Of a stretch of DNA of 35,226 nt, positions 5,593 through 13,343 are shown one piece after another (within the stretch, counting starts at the first letter, position 1; every line of letters starts with the position of its first letter). The position numbers and the translations under genes are program-made. The stretch comes from Cellulomonadaceae bacterium (lineage in GTDB: Bacteria > Actinomycetota > Actinomycetes > Actinomycetales > Cellulomonadaceae): the NCBI GenBank assembly GCA_031256435.1, contig JAIRQO010000006.1, positions 1 to 35,226 of the forward strand, in the 5' to 3' direction. The notes below the pieces were generated by a model. That model made no database searches. It was not told where the DNA came from and saw nothing but the letters and a program-made list of their open reading frames with translations.

Positions 5593-5843
5593 CGGGGATG
5601 CCGGATTGCAGTGACGTGCCTCACAGTGTCGCTATGTCAGTCACCCAACCTCCTAGCCGAGTGCCGCATCACCACTGTGCCAGGTTTGACCACGCGGCTG
5701 GCCTACCTCACAAGCGCGCGAACTCCAGTCGGCCAACGAGGCGCTCGCGGCTTACTGCTCGGCAAATCTTTGAGCACCGGGCCAGGACAGGTGACATCAC
5801 GGTCACTACCGGCTCGGCTGACGTCCAAGGCTCGGAAACCTGC
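5593..5843. other. intergenic stretch without a supported gene
   Basis: Between the rep fragment and the acetyltransferase. Open frames run through it but none has a start with a ribosome binding site or consistent codon use. One frame ends in a short heptad-like run, QARELQSANEALAA, then stops at TGA near 5769; it may be the tail of a lost gene. The right boundary of the dif array must lie in or near this stretch. Confidence 0.4.
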
Positions 5844-5855
5844 GACAATTGCCCG

Positions 5856-6440
5856 ATGGATGCCATGAAGATCGTCCCGATGACTGCCCTCGGCGCAGCC
5901 GGCCCGGCGGCCGTTGCGCGTGTGTTCGTGGACGGATATCGCAAGGATCTCGCCGCCATGCGAGCCGACGATGATGCCTGGGAGCAGGCATTGGCGTCAT
6001 CATTCGTCCCTGAGTTGATGTGGTGTGCAGTCATCAACAATGAGGTGGTTGGTATTGCCGCACTCTCTGATGCCACCAGCCGTGCAATGTATCCGGTGTT
6101 TGCGGACCTTCGCGCCCACCTGGGACTGGGCCGGGCAGCGATGCTCTGGGCAGTGATGAGACCGTTGTTTGTAGAACGCCTGCCGCTGCCAACAGGGGCA
6201 GGCTACGTTGAGAGCGTCGCCACGTTGTCCAGCCATCGCGGCCAGGGCATCGCGTCGGCCCTGCTTACCCACCTTGAGACACTCGGCCCAACCGTGATGA
6301 CTCTCGATGTTACTGACGTGAACCCGGCGCGGAGCCTCTACGCCAAACTCGGCTACCGCGAGACCTCCCGCAAGAAGGCAGCCGTCCCAAGACTCGTCGG
6401 GTTCAACGAACACATCTACATGCGCAAGAACCTGCTGTAG
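5856..6440 (+). CDS. GNAT-family N-acetyltransferase
   Basis: 194 residues from ATG 5856. The acetyl-CoA site is seen in the segment ESVATLSSHRGQGIASALLT (motif A, RGQGIA pyrophosphate loop), followed by LDVTDVNPARSLYAKLGY (motif B), then a C-terminal strand ending KNLL. The start has a -10-like GACAAT (5844-5849) six bases upstream, so the mRNA may be leaderless; ATG 5865 is an alternative. The substrate is not predictable. It is the first gene right of the dif array that looks intact and of normal composition. Confidence 0.8.
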   Translation: MDAMKIVPMTALGAAGPAAVARVFVDGYRKDLAAMRADDDAWEQALASSFVPELMWCAVINNEVVGIAALSDATSRAMYPVFADLRAHLGLGRAAMLWAVMRPLFVERLPLPTGAGYVESVATLSSHRGQGIASALLTHLETLGPTVMTLDVTDVNPARSLYAKLGYRETSRKKAAVPRLVGFNEHIYMRKNLL

Positions 6441-6525
6441 GTTCACCGATTCAGGCCACATCACCAGCCAGTAGTGCCTCACGGCTCAGGTGCCCCACAC
6501 AGTGGAAAATAGGCAGCACCAGGTG

Positions 6526-6792
6526 TTAAGCAGCGTCGATGAATGCCCGGAGGACGGCTGCGGTGCTGGTGTTCTGCCTTTGTGCGAGGCGATTGAGTTT
6601 CATTCGTCGTGCAGAATCTAGCCGAAAGGTAAAGGGTTTGGCGGTGTCGGTACCCACGGCCAGGGGGCGTCCCATGCGCGTGGTTCCTCGCTGGCCTGCA
6701 AGGAACTCGCCGTTCTCGGCCCTTTCAAAGAGAGCGTCAAGTTGGGCTGCGGTCAGGTACGTGCCATTTTCTGTGGTAATCCCTGAAGTCAT
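6526..6792 (-). CDS. ribbon-helix-helix protein, putative antitoxin
   Basis: 88 residues. The C-terminal 40 are a ribbon-helix-helix fold: strand KPFTFRLDSA, helix ARRMKLNRLAQRQ, turn NTST, helix AAVLRAFIDA. The N-terminal half (LTAAQLDALFERAENGEF) is helical and probably binds the toxin. Its ATG overlaps the stop of the preceding gene as ATGA, so the pair is translationally coupled. Antitoxins of this type dimerise, bind the pair's promoter and neutralise the toxin. The order toxin first, antitoxin second is the less common one, as in HigBA or BrnTA systems. Confidence 0.68.
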   Translation of the reverse strand: MTSGITTENGTYLTAAQLDALFERAENGEFLAGQRGTTRMGRPLAVGTDTAKPFTFRLDSARRMKLNRLAQRQNTSTAAVLRAFIDAA

Positions 6793-7052
6793 CGTGTCAT
6801 CCCCAGTTCCTTGAGCATGGCGTGGGTCACTCTCATTGCGTGAAATACGAACCACGAGTCCACTCCTTTCTGTCGGATTGCCACCCATTGAAGCAGTCTT
6901 CCTGACGTATCTGGGCCCACCCTGATGTATTCCAACGGATCGGTTCCGGGTCGATCCTGCGAGCGCAGTGCCCGCAGAATGGCACATTCCACGTCTATCT
7001 GGGTAATCTCAGGTCGCTTTGTAAATACGCGAGGATGGACGACGATGTTCAT
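6789..7052 (-). CDS. putative type II toxin (BrnT/RelE-like size, family unclear)
   Basis: 87 residues from ATG 7052. Predicted strands near LQWVAIRQK and SWFVFHAM, followed by a final helix THAMLKELGM, match the compact alpha/beta shape of ribonuclease toxins of the RelE/BrnT type, but no catalytic signature is clear. Its location directly upstream of, and overlapping with, a ribbon-helix-helix gene is the main reason for calling it a toxin. The upstream region has the repeated ACGTA motif (7070-7082), a possible operator. It could instead be a regulator-like small protein of unknown function. Confidence 0.5.
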   Translation of the reverse strand: MNIVVHPRVFTKRPEITQIDVECAILRALRSQDRPGTDPLEYIRVGPDTSGRLLQWVAIRQKGVDSWFVFHAMRVTHAMLKELGMTR

Positions 7053-7067
7053 GGACGGACAACCGTA

Positions 7068-7094
7068 ATACGTATGACGTAAGTGTAATGCATC
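7068..7094. promoter_or_regulatory. possible operator of the toxin/RHH pair
   Basis: The region upstream of ATG 7052 contains ACGTATGACGTAAG with the palindromic core TACGTA at 7069-7074. Ribbon-helix-helix antitoxins bind short palindromes or direct repeats like this. The rest of 7095-7244 shows no feature I can support. Confidence 0.3.
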
Positions 7095-7244
7095 GAATGT
7101 GTGTCAGCAAGTGGCGCCCGTGGGGTATGCAGGAAAGGAGGCATGGTCACACGGTACTGAATGTGGGCAATACCTCTTCAGTGCGTCTCACAATGTGAGA
7201 CAACGGATAGGTGAGGGCCAGAATTTGCCGCTTTGTTCACGCTG

Positions 7245-7250
7245 TAGTAT
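7245..7250 (+). promoter_or_regulatory. probable leaderless -10 element
   Basis: TAGTAT ends seven bases before ATG 7258, with no ribosome binding site between. A TTGCCG at 7225-7230 is a possible but closely spaced -35 box. Confidence 0.5.
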
Positions 7251-7257
7251 TGGGCGG

Positions 7258-7668
7258 ATGACGTACGAGATTGTGGACCTGACAAACGAGCAAGCGGCTG
7301 AGATCGATGAGCGCCTGGAAGCCTTTGACGCGGAGTTCCTGGGTGAGGAACGCGAGGGCGATATCCACGTGGGGATTGAGATGGATGGCCGCCTCGTGGC
7401 TGGGGCAGTGGCCTGCGTTACGGCGTTCACCATCGTGTACGTATCAACGGTGTTCGTTGATAGTGAGACGCGAGGCCAGGGCATCGGGACGCGTCTGATG
7501 GAGGAGGTGGAGCGCCGCGCCATCGCCCTAGGAGCTACGTTGATTCGCCTGGACACTTTTGATTGGCAAGGCGTTGGATTCTACGAAACGTGCGGTTACG
7601 AGCAGGTGGGTTGCTACCAAGCCAACGGCTTTGCCGAGCACTTTTACCTCAAGCGCCTCACCGCCTAG
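7258..7668 (+). CDS. GNAT-family N-acetyltransferase
   Basis: 136 residues from ATG 7258. It has an N-terminal helical segment, the strand IVYVSTVFVDSETRGQGIG with the acetyl-CoA loop RGQGIG, then MEEVERRAIALGATLIRLD, and the C-terminal GVGFYETCGYEQVG, the usual motif B of small GNAT enzymes. This short form resembles the stand-alone YdcF/ElaA-sized GNATs. The frame is open 159 bp further upstream, but the -10 box at 7245-7250 and residue alignment favour ATG 7258. The substrate is unknown. It is the second acetyltransferase within 2 kb, not a duplicate of the first. Confidence 0.8.
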   Translation: MTYEIVDLTNEQAAEIDERLEAFDAEFLGEEREGDIHVGIEMDGRLVAGAVACVTAFTIVYVSTVFVDSETRGQGIGTRLMEEVERRAIALGATLIRLDTFDWQGVGFYETCGYEQVGCYQANGFAEHFYLKRLTA

Positions 7669-7771
7669 AGCCCTGGCGGCTCAGCGGTTCTGGGCGATAT
7701 GCCGGAACCGCGATTGACACTGCACTCAGGGTGATTCTCGGATGGCTTGGCGACTATGTGCCTGGCCGCCA

Positions 7772-8128
7772 TCACTCGTTTGGGGTGGAGACGAGGAACA
7801 GGTCTATCCATTCAACGATGTTTTTCAGGGTTGATGAATCCACCTCACCTGCAAATTTCGTTATCCGCTTCCGGGAAATCGCACGAATTTGTTCAGTCAT
7901 GGCGAAGCACTTCTCGCCGAGCGCTGTGTTGCCATGGAGTTCCACATGATTGGGCCAGGCTCGGTCCACCGTGGTCACGGGAACAGCCAGGACTAAATGC
8001 GTGACTGTGGCAAGGTACGCCGACGAGGCAACAACAATAAACGGGCGCCTACCCGCCTGTTCCACTCCAACCGTTGGATCGGGCGCAGCCCAGAATACCG
8101 TTCCAGGCTGCAGTGTTACCTCACCCAT
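7772..8128 (-). CDS. MazF/PemK-family toxin
   Basis: 118 residues from ATG 8128. The N-terminus has the MazF pattern PGTVFWAAPDPTVG, then the RRPFIVVAS strand typical of PemK-like proteins, and a middle part VTHLVLAVPVTTVDRAWPNHV. The C-terminal helix KNIVEWIDLFL closes the fold. MazF enzymes are sequence-specific mRNA endonucleases inhibited by their MazE partner. The start overlaps the upstream antitoxin by 8 bp (ATGGGTGA). No truncation is seen. The pair is transcribed from the operator promoter at 8350-8368. Confidence 0.85.
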   Translation of the reverse strand: MGEVTLQPGTVFWAAPDPTVGVEQAGRRPFIVVASSAYLATVTHLVLAVPVTTVDRAWPNHVELHGNTALGEKCFAMTEQIRAISRKRITKFAGEVDSSTLKNIVEWIDLFLVSTPNE

Positions 8129-8354
8129 GGTCCAGCCCACCACCTATGGCATCCAATGCGGCAAACTCATCCCAATACTCCCCACCCGGTGGATTCCTGC
8201 GCATCGCATCGGTAAGCTGAGCAACCATCTGGCGCTTCCCCTCGGCCTCGAGGACGGACTCTAGGTATCGCCACACCGGAAGGTCTCGCTCTCGGGCACC
8301 AGCGGTGATCCGATCTCGTAATGCGGTAGGTACCTTGATCGTCGTAGTCGGCAT
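8121..8354 (-). CDS. MazE-like or RHH antitoxin partner
   Basis: 77 residues from ATG 8354. The N-terminal strand TTTIKVPTALRDRITAGARE followed by a helix and RYLESVLEAE has the length and pattern of a ribbon-helix-helix domain. The C-terminal part (VAQLTDAMRRNPPGGEYWDEF) is flexible and acidic, as expected for the toxin-wrapping tail. It precedes mazF and overlaps it by 8 bp. An in-frame start lies at 8372, but 8354 is preferred because it sits next to the -10-like CATACT and inside the operator palindrome. Confidence 0.75.
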   Translation of the reverse strand: MPTTTIKVPTALRDRITAGARERDLPVWRYLESVLEAEGKRQMVAQLTDAMRRNPPGGEYWDEFAALDAIGGGLDHG

Positions 8355-8368
8355 ACGTTTAGTATGCC
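8350..8368. promoter_or_regulatory. palindromic operator over the antitoxin start
   Basis: GGCATAC (8350-8356) and GTATGCC (8362-8368) are perfect 7-bp arms around 5 nt. The antitoxin ATG (8352-8354) is inside the left arm and a CATACT -10-like element is in the right arm, so binding by the antitoxin would block its own leaderless promoter. Confidence 0.7.
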
Positions 8369-8404
8369 ACACGTTATCCCATCCCGTCTACCCTATGGTG
8401 CCTG

Positions 8405-9157
8405 TCACGCGAGCAGCCACCGAGCAGCATTCCGGATTAACGCTTGGTGGCTTGGGCTGTCATAACTTTCGGGACCGTGGCCGAGGGTGCTGACCACAGT
8501 TCGTCCGCCATGAGCCGCCATAGTCCACACCGCCGAGAAGCGGTTCCCCTCGTCATCCATCACGTACCCCACAGGGTCAATGTTCGACGATGTTGACAGG
8601 TGGCAATAGCGTTCGTCGAAGGCGGTCACGGTGCTGAGCCCCGCCGCAACCGGATGCCCTGGATCCAACTCACACGTCATGGCCCCAATGGGTGGGTGGC
8701 CGGAGGTTCCCTCAACCCAATGACCCCCCAGCACGTTTGCCAGTTCTGGATAACACTCAGCGGCAAGAATCGTTTGATGCAACGCGAGTATGGAACCGCC
8801 GCGCCGGGCCCAGGAGGCGATTCCCGCAATGACCTCCTCGGCCCAACTCGCGCCACCGGCCCCACCCTCGCCGTCAAGCCCCGCCTCAACGAATCCTGGC
8901 CGTGGCCGGGAGAAGTTCAGGACCAGCAAATCCGCCTGCTCCACGGCGTCAAGCACATCCGGGGCTGCAGACCGTACGTCCACGGTCACCCCGTCAAGGC
9001 CACCGAGAATCGAGGCCACCCGATACGAGGTGGCAGGCGTGTCATGCCACGGGTCATCAAACCGGCCCCGGCCAGCAAGGATCAGGATGCGCTGTTGCGC
9101 GTCAGAACGTTCCACGGTCAGCCCCTCATCCACGCTCTCTCGCACACCATCACCCAC
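8405..9157 (-). CDS. ThuA-like (glutamine amidotransferase-fold) protein
   Basis: 250 residues from GTG 9157, with GAGGGA seven bases upstream. The fold is read from ILILAGRG at the start, the strand ADLLVLNFSRP, and GSILALHQTILAA followed by LGGHWVEGTSGHPP, matching ThuA-domain proteins, which have a class I glutamine-amidotransferase fold but lack its catalytic cysteine. ThuA proteins take part in trehalose or related sugar use; the substrate here is not known. The insert GLDGEGGAGGASWAEE is low-complexity. It starts 6 bp after the aldo-keto reductase stop, so the two are one transcription unit, probably for sugar breakdown. Confidence 0.75.
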   Translation of the reverse strand: MGDGVRESVDEGLTVERSDAQQRILILAGRGRFDDPWHDTPATSYRVASILGGLDGVTVDVRSAAPDVLDAVEQADLLVLNFSRPRPGFVEAGLDGEGGAGGASWAEEVIAGIASWARRGGSILALHQTILAAECYPELANVLGGHWVEGTSGHPPIGAMTCELDPGHPVAAGLSTVTAFDERYCHLSTSSNIDPVGYVMDDEGNRFSAVWTMAAHGGRTVVSTLGHGPESYDSPSHQALIRNAARWLLA

Positions 9158-9163
9158 CGTCCC

Positions 9164-10114
9164 TCACTGAGCATCCAGCCAGTTCTGCGGCGCGGGCAAC
9201 AACGCCTCCAGTTCAGCCCACAACTCTTCCGGCAGGTCTGCCGTAGCCGCCGCCACCGTCCCCGACACGCGCGACGCTTTGGACAATCCCATCACGGTAG
9301 TGGCAATGCGCGCCTGCCGCGTAGAGAACCGCGTTGCCGCCGTGGCCAAGTCCGTCCCGTACTTCCGGCACACACCCCGCATCTCCTCGATGGCCGCTAG
9401 TGTCTCCGCAGAAGCGGGCCCGTATCCGTATTTGCCCGCCACGCGCGCGGGGTCCGTCAAGGCGCCGCCACCCAGCACGGCAGCGTTGATGAGGCCAGCC
9501 CCATCCGCCTCGGCGCGCTCCAGCAACGCGCCCGCTGACCTATCCGCCAACGTCCAGCGGTTATGCACTAATAGCACGTCAAACACCCCCAGGTCCCAAT
9601 ATCGCGAGGTCACGCGTGTATCTCCTCCGGCTAGCCCTATATGCCCGACGATTCCTTCGTCGCGTGCCTTCACCAGGGCATCCACAGCGCCGCCGGGCTG
9701 GGTGAGATAGTCAAAGTCATGGAACTCGGGATCATGGAGGTGCACCACCGGGAGGTAGTCCATGCCGAGTCGGTCCATGGATTCGCCGAGTGACCGGCGG
9801 ATACGCTCGCCCGAGTAGTCACTCCCATCAGGGTCCGTTTTGGTGATGAGCAGGAAGTCCTGGGGAAGTGTTCCGTAGGCTTTCAGCGCCTTCCCGATGC
9901 GTCGCTCGGACTCACCACCGCTGTAGGCATTGGCGGTGTCAATGGTCAGAATGCCGGCGTCAATCGCCGTTCCCACCAGGTCTATGGCATCAGATTCTGC
10001 CGTGACCGTGCCGAAGAGTTCCGGCATGGAACCGAGTGGACCGCCGCCGAGAGTCACGGAGGTGACCTTGAGTCCAGTGGCGCCGAGGGGGTTCAGAGGT
10101 AGCGGTGTGCTCAT
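9164..10114 (-). CDS. aldo/keto reductase (L-fucose or D-threo-aldose dehydrogenase-like)
   Basis: 316 residues, (beta/alpha)8 NADP(H)-dependent oxidoreductase. The catalytic tetrad can be located: Asp and Tyr in TIDTANAYSGG, Lys in LITKTD, His in VVHLHDPEF. The overall layout (ATGLKVTSVTLGGGPLG at the N-terminus and a C-terminal helix at LPEELWAELEALLP) is close to aldose-dehydrogenase-type reductases. It lies upstream of, and six bases from, the ThuA-like gene, so both may act on the same sugar. ATG 10114 has CACACT nearby, six bases upstream, a possible leaderless -10. Confidence 0.8.
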   Translation of the reverse strand: MSTPLPLNPLGATGLKVTSVTLGGGPLGSMPELFGTVTAESDAIDLVGTAIDAGILTIDTANAYSGGESERRIGKALKAYGTLPQDFLLITKTDPDGSDYSGERIRRSLGESMDRLGMDYLPVVHLHDPEFHDFDYLTQPGGAVDALVKARDEGIVGHIGLAGGDTRVTSRYWDLGVFDVLLVHNRWTLADRSAGALLERAEADGAGLINAAVLGGGALTDPARVAGKYGYGPASAETLAAIEEMRGVCRKYGTDLATAATRFSTRQARIATTVMGLSKASRVSGTVAAATADLPEELWAELEALLPAPQNWLDAQ

Positions 10115-10173
10115 GCGTCTAGTGTGTCACGGTGCTGCGAGATTCTGCTGCTTCGCACAGATTGACGGGCGAC

Positions 10174-10206
10174 GAAAAACCCCCACCACCGGTGGGTGAT
10201 GGGGGT
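10174..10206 (-). terminator. rho-independent terminator of groES
   Basis: The complementary runs CCCCC (10180s) and GGGGG (10200s) flank a palindromic CCACCGGTGG core. On the minus strand the hairpin is followed by TTTTTC. It lies about 20 bp after the groES stop. Confidence 0.75.
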
Positions 10207-10225
10207 GAAACGTTGGTGGGGTCTG

Positions 10226-10522
10226 CTAGGCAACCACGGTGGCGAGGATGTCACGCGCGGAGAGGATGATGTATTCCTCACCGGCGTACTTGACCTCGGT
10301 GCCGCCGTACTTGCTGTAGATGACCGTGTCGCCCACCTTGACGTCCAGCGGAATACGCTTTCCGTTATCGTCAAAGCGACCGTCACCCACTGCCAGGACC
10401 TTGCCCTCCTGGGGCTTTTCCTTGGCAGTGTCCGGAATGAAAAGACCCGAAGCGGTCTGCGTCTCGGCCTCGATGACCTGAATCACAATCCTGTCCTCGA
10501 GCGGCTTGATGGGGACCGACAC
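10226..10522 (-). CDS. groES: co-chaperonin GroES
   Basis: 98 residues, full length for GroES, the lid of the GroEL folding chamber. The mobile loop with [20 protein letters not shown], the VGD-containing turn and the end DILATVV are characteristic. The start is GTG 10522 with AAGGAGG eight bases upstream; the longer frame further upstream lacks a binding site. It is controlled by the CIRCE operator at 10630-10656 and ends in its own terminator. No groEL follows, so groEL must be elsewhere, as in several actinobacteria with separate chaperonin genes. Confidence 0.97.
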   Translation of the reverse strand: MSVPIKPLEDRIVIQVIEAETQTASGLFIPDTAKEKPQEGKVLAVGDGRFDDNGKRIPLDVKVGDTVIYSKYGGTEVKYAGEEYIILSARDILATVVA

Positions 10523-10614
10523 TGCGGTTCCTCCTTCGTGAATCCGGGGATAATACGTACGGCGCGGTGCGGATTCCGTCGTCGCGGTGCCGGAAACGCG
10601 CGTGCGCTCCCGGT

Positions 10615-10643
10615 ACTCTAAACAAACCGTTAGCACTCTGCAA
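10615..10643 (-). promoter_or_regulatory. groES promoter
   Basis: Minus-strand -35 TTGCAG (10638-10643), 17-bp spacer, -10 TAGAGT (10615-10620). The -35 box falls inside the CIRCE operator, so HrcA binding would exclude RNA polymerase. Confidence 0.7.
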
Positions 10644-10656
10644 GTATGAGTGCCAA
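10630..10656. promoter_or_regulatory. CIRCE operator (HrcA site)
   Basis: TTAGCACTC (10630-10638), 9-bp spacer, GAGTGCCAA (10648-10656): the consensus TTAGCACTC-N9-GAGTGCTAA with one mismatch. It overlies the groES -35 box and lies about 33-58 bp before the divergent methyltransferase, which may share the heat-shock control. Confidence 0.95.
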
Positions 10657-10688
10657 ATGTGTTGGGTGTTGCGGGCAGGTCAGGTGCC

Positions 10689-11966
10689 GTGTGGTTGGAT
10701 GTCCGGGTGGATATTCCAACCGTGAAGGCACTGCAGGAGCCAGACATCTGGGAGATCCTGGCTGCCCTGCCTCCGTATGATCCCCACCTCGCCATGGCCC
10801 AGGGGGAGGAACTTCGCAAAGCGGGGATCCCCGCCGCCACCGCTGCCGCCATGATGACCCAGTCCCGCTTACGAGCCCGCGCGCAGGCTAAGTTTGGAGA
10901 CTTTGCCGAGGGCATGCTGTTCACCCAGGACGGCCTTGAACAAGCCACGCGGTTATTGGTGGCCGCGCTCCATGCCCGGCGTTTCCTTGCTGCCGGGTGC
11001 CAGCACGTTGCTGATCTCACCTGCGGCATTGGCGCTGATTCCTTGGCGTTGGCCGGGGTGGGACTCACCGTGACAGCCCATGAGATTGATCCCGTGACCG
11101 CCGAACTAGCACGGTGGAATCTCCGGCACTTTCCGAGTGCCACGGTGGTCCAGCAGGACGGTCTGACCTGTGACTTTGGTGCGCTCGGCGTGGATGGCAT
11201 TTTCGCTGATCCCGCACGCCGCATCACCTCCAGCGTAGCACGCGCGCGCAGGATTATGGACCCGGCTCACTATGAACCGGCGCTGGATGCCGTGTGGAAT
11301 CTGCGCAACCGGGTTCCCAACCTGGGGATCAAGGTGGGCCCCGGCATCCCGCATGACGGCCTTCCCCAGGACGCCGAAGTGCAGTGGGTGTCTGTCAACG
11401 GGGACGTGGTGGAGGCCGGACTGTGGTTTGGATCTTTGGCTCAACACGGTCCTGGCCGATGTGTCTTGGTGGTGACAACGGGGGAGAACGGAACGGTGGC
11501 TCGGGAGCTACGGGCAGCGCCGGAGGATGAGGCAGCGCCTACAGATTCCCCCAACGGAGATGCTGCGGGCGGCCGGGCCCCCACAGGTCCCGTGGGCCAG
11601 TACCTCTGGGAGCCCGACGGAGCGGTCATCAGGGCTGGCCTTGTCACTACCGCCGCGCGTGAACTCGGCGGCCACCTCATCGATCCCACCATCGCGTACA
11701 TCACCTCAACTACCCTGCCCACACTCACCAACCCGCCCATCGCCACCGGATACCGCGTTCTGGACGTCATGCCCTTTGCCGTCAAGCGCCTGCGCTCCTA
11801 CCTGCGGGAACGCCACGTGGGGCGCGTGACCATCAAGAAACGCGGCACCGCCGTCACCCCGGAAAATCTGCGGAAACAGTTGGCACTCCAGGGCAACGCT
11901 GAGGCCACCGTGGTGCTCACGCGGGTGGCCGGGAAGCAGTCCATGGTCATCGTGGAACCGCTGTGA
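10689..11966 (+). CDS. class I SAM-dependent methyltransferase with THUMP-like domain
   Basis: About 425 residues. Motif I of the Rossmann fold, [17 protein letters not shown], is followed by the acidic SAM-binding loop [16 protein letters not shown] and, further on, GIFADPARR in place of the usual catalytic DPPY. The C-terminal domain with [17 protein letters not shown] then [19 protein letters not shown] is the THUMP-like domain found in this actinobacterial family. Its substrate is unknown, probably RNA. The central stretch [20 protein letters not shown] is a low-complexity insert. The start is uncertain: GTG 10689 is used; GTG 10707 and GTG 10650 (inside CIRCE) are alternatives. Confidence 0.8.
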   Translation: MWLDVRVDIPTVKALQEPDIWEILAALPPYDPHLAMAQGEELRKAGIPAATAAAMMTQSRLRARAQAKFGDFAEGMLFTQDGLEQATRLLVAALHARRFLAAGCQHVADLTCGIGADSLALAGVGLTVTAHEIDPVTAELARWNLRHFPSATVVQQDGLTCDFGALGVDGIFADPARRITSSVARARRIMDPAHYEPALDAVWNLRNRVPNLGIKVGPGIPHDGLPQDAEVQWVSVNGDVVEAGLWFGSLAQHGPGRCVLVVTTGENGTVARELRAAPEDEAAPTDSPNGDAAGGRAPTGPVGQYLWEPDGAVIRAGLVTTAARELGGHLIDPTIAYITSTTLPTLTNPPIATGYRVLDVMPFAVKRLRSYLRERHVGRVTIKKRGTAVTPENLRKQLALQGNAEATVVLTRVAGKQSMVIVEPL

Positions 11967-11969
11967 GAA

Positions 11970-12046
11970 TCGTCGAAGGAGATACACCGTAGGAGAATCC
12001 AGCAGCAGAATCGCAGCAGGGAAATCACCACAGAGCCCTTCGACGA
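11970..12046. other. 10-bp inverted repeat between two genes
   Basis: TCGTCGAAGG (11970-11979) and CCTTCGACGA (12037-12046) are perfect complements 57 bp apart. It lies after the methyltransferase stop. It could form a long-loop hairpin or be chance; otherwise 11967-12164 holds only a putative leaderless -10 (CATGAT, six bases before the next ATG). Confidence 0.35.
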
Positions 12047-12164
12047 CGAACAGCGTGACCACCCTCGGCGCACCGAAAGATCCACCTATCAAAACGCGCC
12101 GAAATGGCACTCGGCCCGGCGCATCGGTTTCAATCATTCCGCGCCAGCGCACCATGATTAACCC

Positions 12165-13331
12165 ATGACTTTGGAATTTGCTCAATCCCCTCGCTCGACG
12201 ATTGGCGTGGAGTGGGAACTTGCCCTGGTGGACGTGGACAACGGGGACATGCGTCAAACCGCGCCGAGCGTTTTTGATGCCTTGGCCAAGGATGGCGAGC
12301 CGCACCCGCACATCCACCCGGAACTCATGCAGAACACCGTGGAACTCGTGTCCGATGTGGAGACCACAGTGCGCGATGCCATGACGGACCTCCGCTCCGC
12401 CGCCCAAGAGGTGCGCGTGGTGACGGACCCCATGCGTGCTGACCTGATGTGTGCGGGGACGCACCCGTTTGCCGCGTGGCAGCGCCAGAAAATCACCCAA
12501 GGTCCGCGCTATGAAACGGTGATGGAGCGCGCTCAGATTTGGGGACGCCAGCTGTTGATCTTTGGTGTTCACGTTCACGTGGGGGTGGACTCCCGGGACA
12601 AGGTGCTTCCGCTGGTGCGTGCTCTGCTGACGTACCTGCCGCACTTGCAGGCGCTGTCAGCGTCCTCGCCGTTCTTTGATGGCAAGGACACCGGTTTTGC
12701 CTCCAACCGCGCTCAACTCTTCCAACAGTTGCCCACCGCAGGGCTCCCGTACCAGTTTGAAGAATGGTCCGAGTTGGAGCAGTACGTGGATGACATGGTG
12801 AACACCGGTGTCATTGAGCGATTCAAGGATCTCCGCTGGGACATCCGCCCTTCGCCCCACTTTGGAACCATTGAGATTCGCGTGTGCGATGGCCTGACCA
12901 ACCTGGCTGAACTCGCGGCCATCACCGCGCTCATCCAGTGCTTGGTGGATTACCTGTCCGGCATGATGGACCGTGGCGAGACGCTGCCCAGCATGCAAAC
13001 GTGGTTCATCTCCGAGAACAAGTGGTGCGCCTCGCGCTACGGGTTGGACGCCAAGATTATCTTGGATTCCGCCGGCAAGAGGGGCCCCGTGCGGGATGCG
13101 ATCCGGCACTTGGTGAGTGTGCTCATGCCCACGGCGGAGCGTCTGGACTGTGCGGAAGAACTGGCCTCCGTGCTGGACATCCTTGAGGTAGGCGCCAGTT
13201 ACCAGCGTCAGCGTGACGTGTACAACCAGGCGCGTGCCGCCGGTGAAAGCGATTACGCCGCCATGGAGGCTGTGGTGGTCCACCTGCGCAAGGAAATGCG
13301 CGCGGACAAGCCGCTCCCGGTGGGTGCCTGA
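12165..13331 (+). CDS. carboxylate-amine ligase, YbdK-type glutamate-cysteine ligase
   Basis: 388 residues, the usual length of the GCS2 family (YbdK). The N-terminus STIGVEWELALVD holds the conserved glutamate of the ATP-grasp-like active site, HPELMQNTVELVS the next acidic patch, and FGVHVHVGVDSRDKVLP the metal- and ATP-binding histidines. FGTIEIRVCDG is the late conserved strand. It makes a gamma-glutamyl or similar amide bond using ATP, often gamma-glutamylcysteine; the true substrate here is not certain. It is convergent with tsaD, ending 12 bp from it. The gene is intact. Confidence 0.85.
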   Translation: MTLEFAQSPRSTIGVEWELALVDVDNGDMRQTAPSVFDALAKDGEPHPHIHPELMQNTVELVSDVETTVRDAMTDLRSAAQEVRVVTDPMRADLMCAGTHPFAAWQRQKITQGPRYETVMERAQIWGRQLLIFGVHVHVGVDSRDKVLPLVRALLTYLPHLQALSASSPFFDGKDTGFASNRAQLFQQLPTAGLPYQFEEWSELEQYVDDMVNTGVIERFKDLRWDIRPSPHFGTIEIRVCDGLTNLAELAAITALIQCLVDYLSGMMDRGETLPSMQTWFISENKWCASRYGLDAKIILDSAGKRGPVRDAIRHLVSVLMPTAERLDCAEELASVLDILEVGASYQRQRDVYNQARAAGESDYAAMEAVVVHLRKEMRADKPLPVGA

Positions 13332-13343
13332 TTCACGCCGCAA

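Noticed and set aside
5463-5855. N-terminal extension of the acetyltransferase at 5856
   Set aside because: The frame is open but the added residues have no fold or codon signal, cross the rep fragment, and the GNAT domain starts at 5856.
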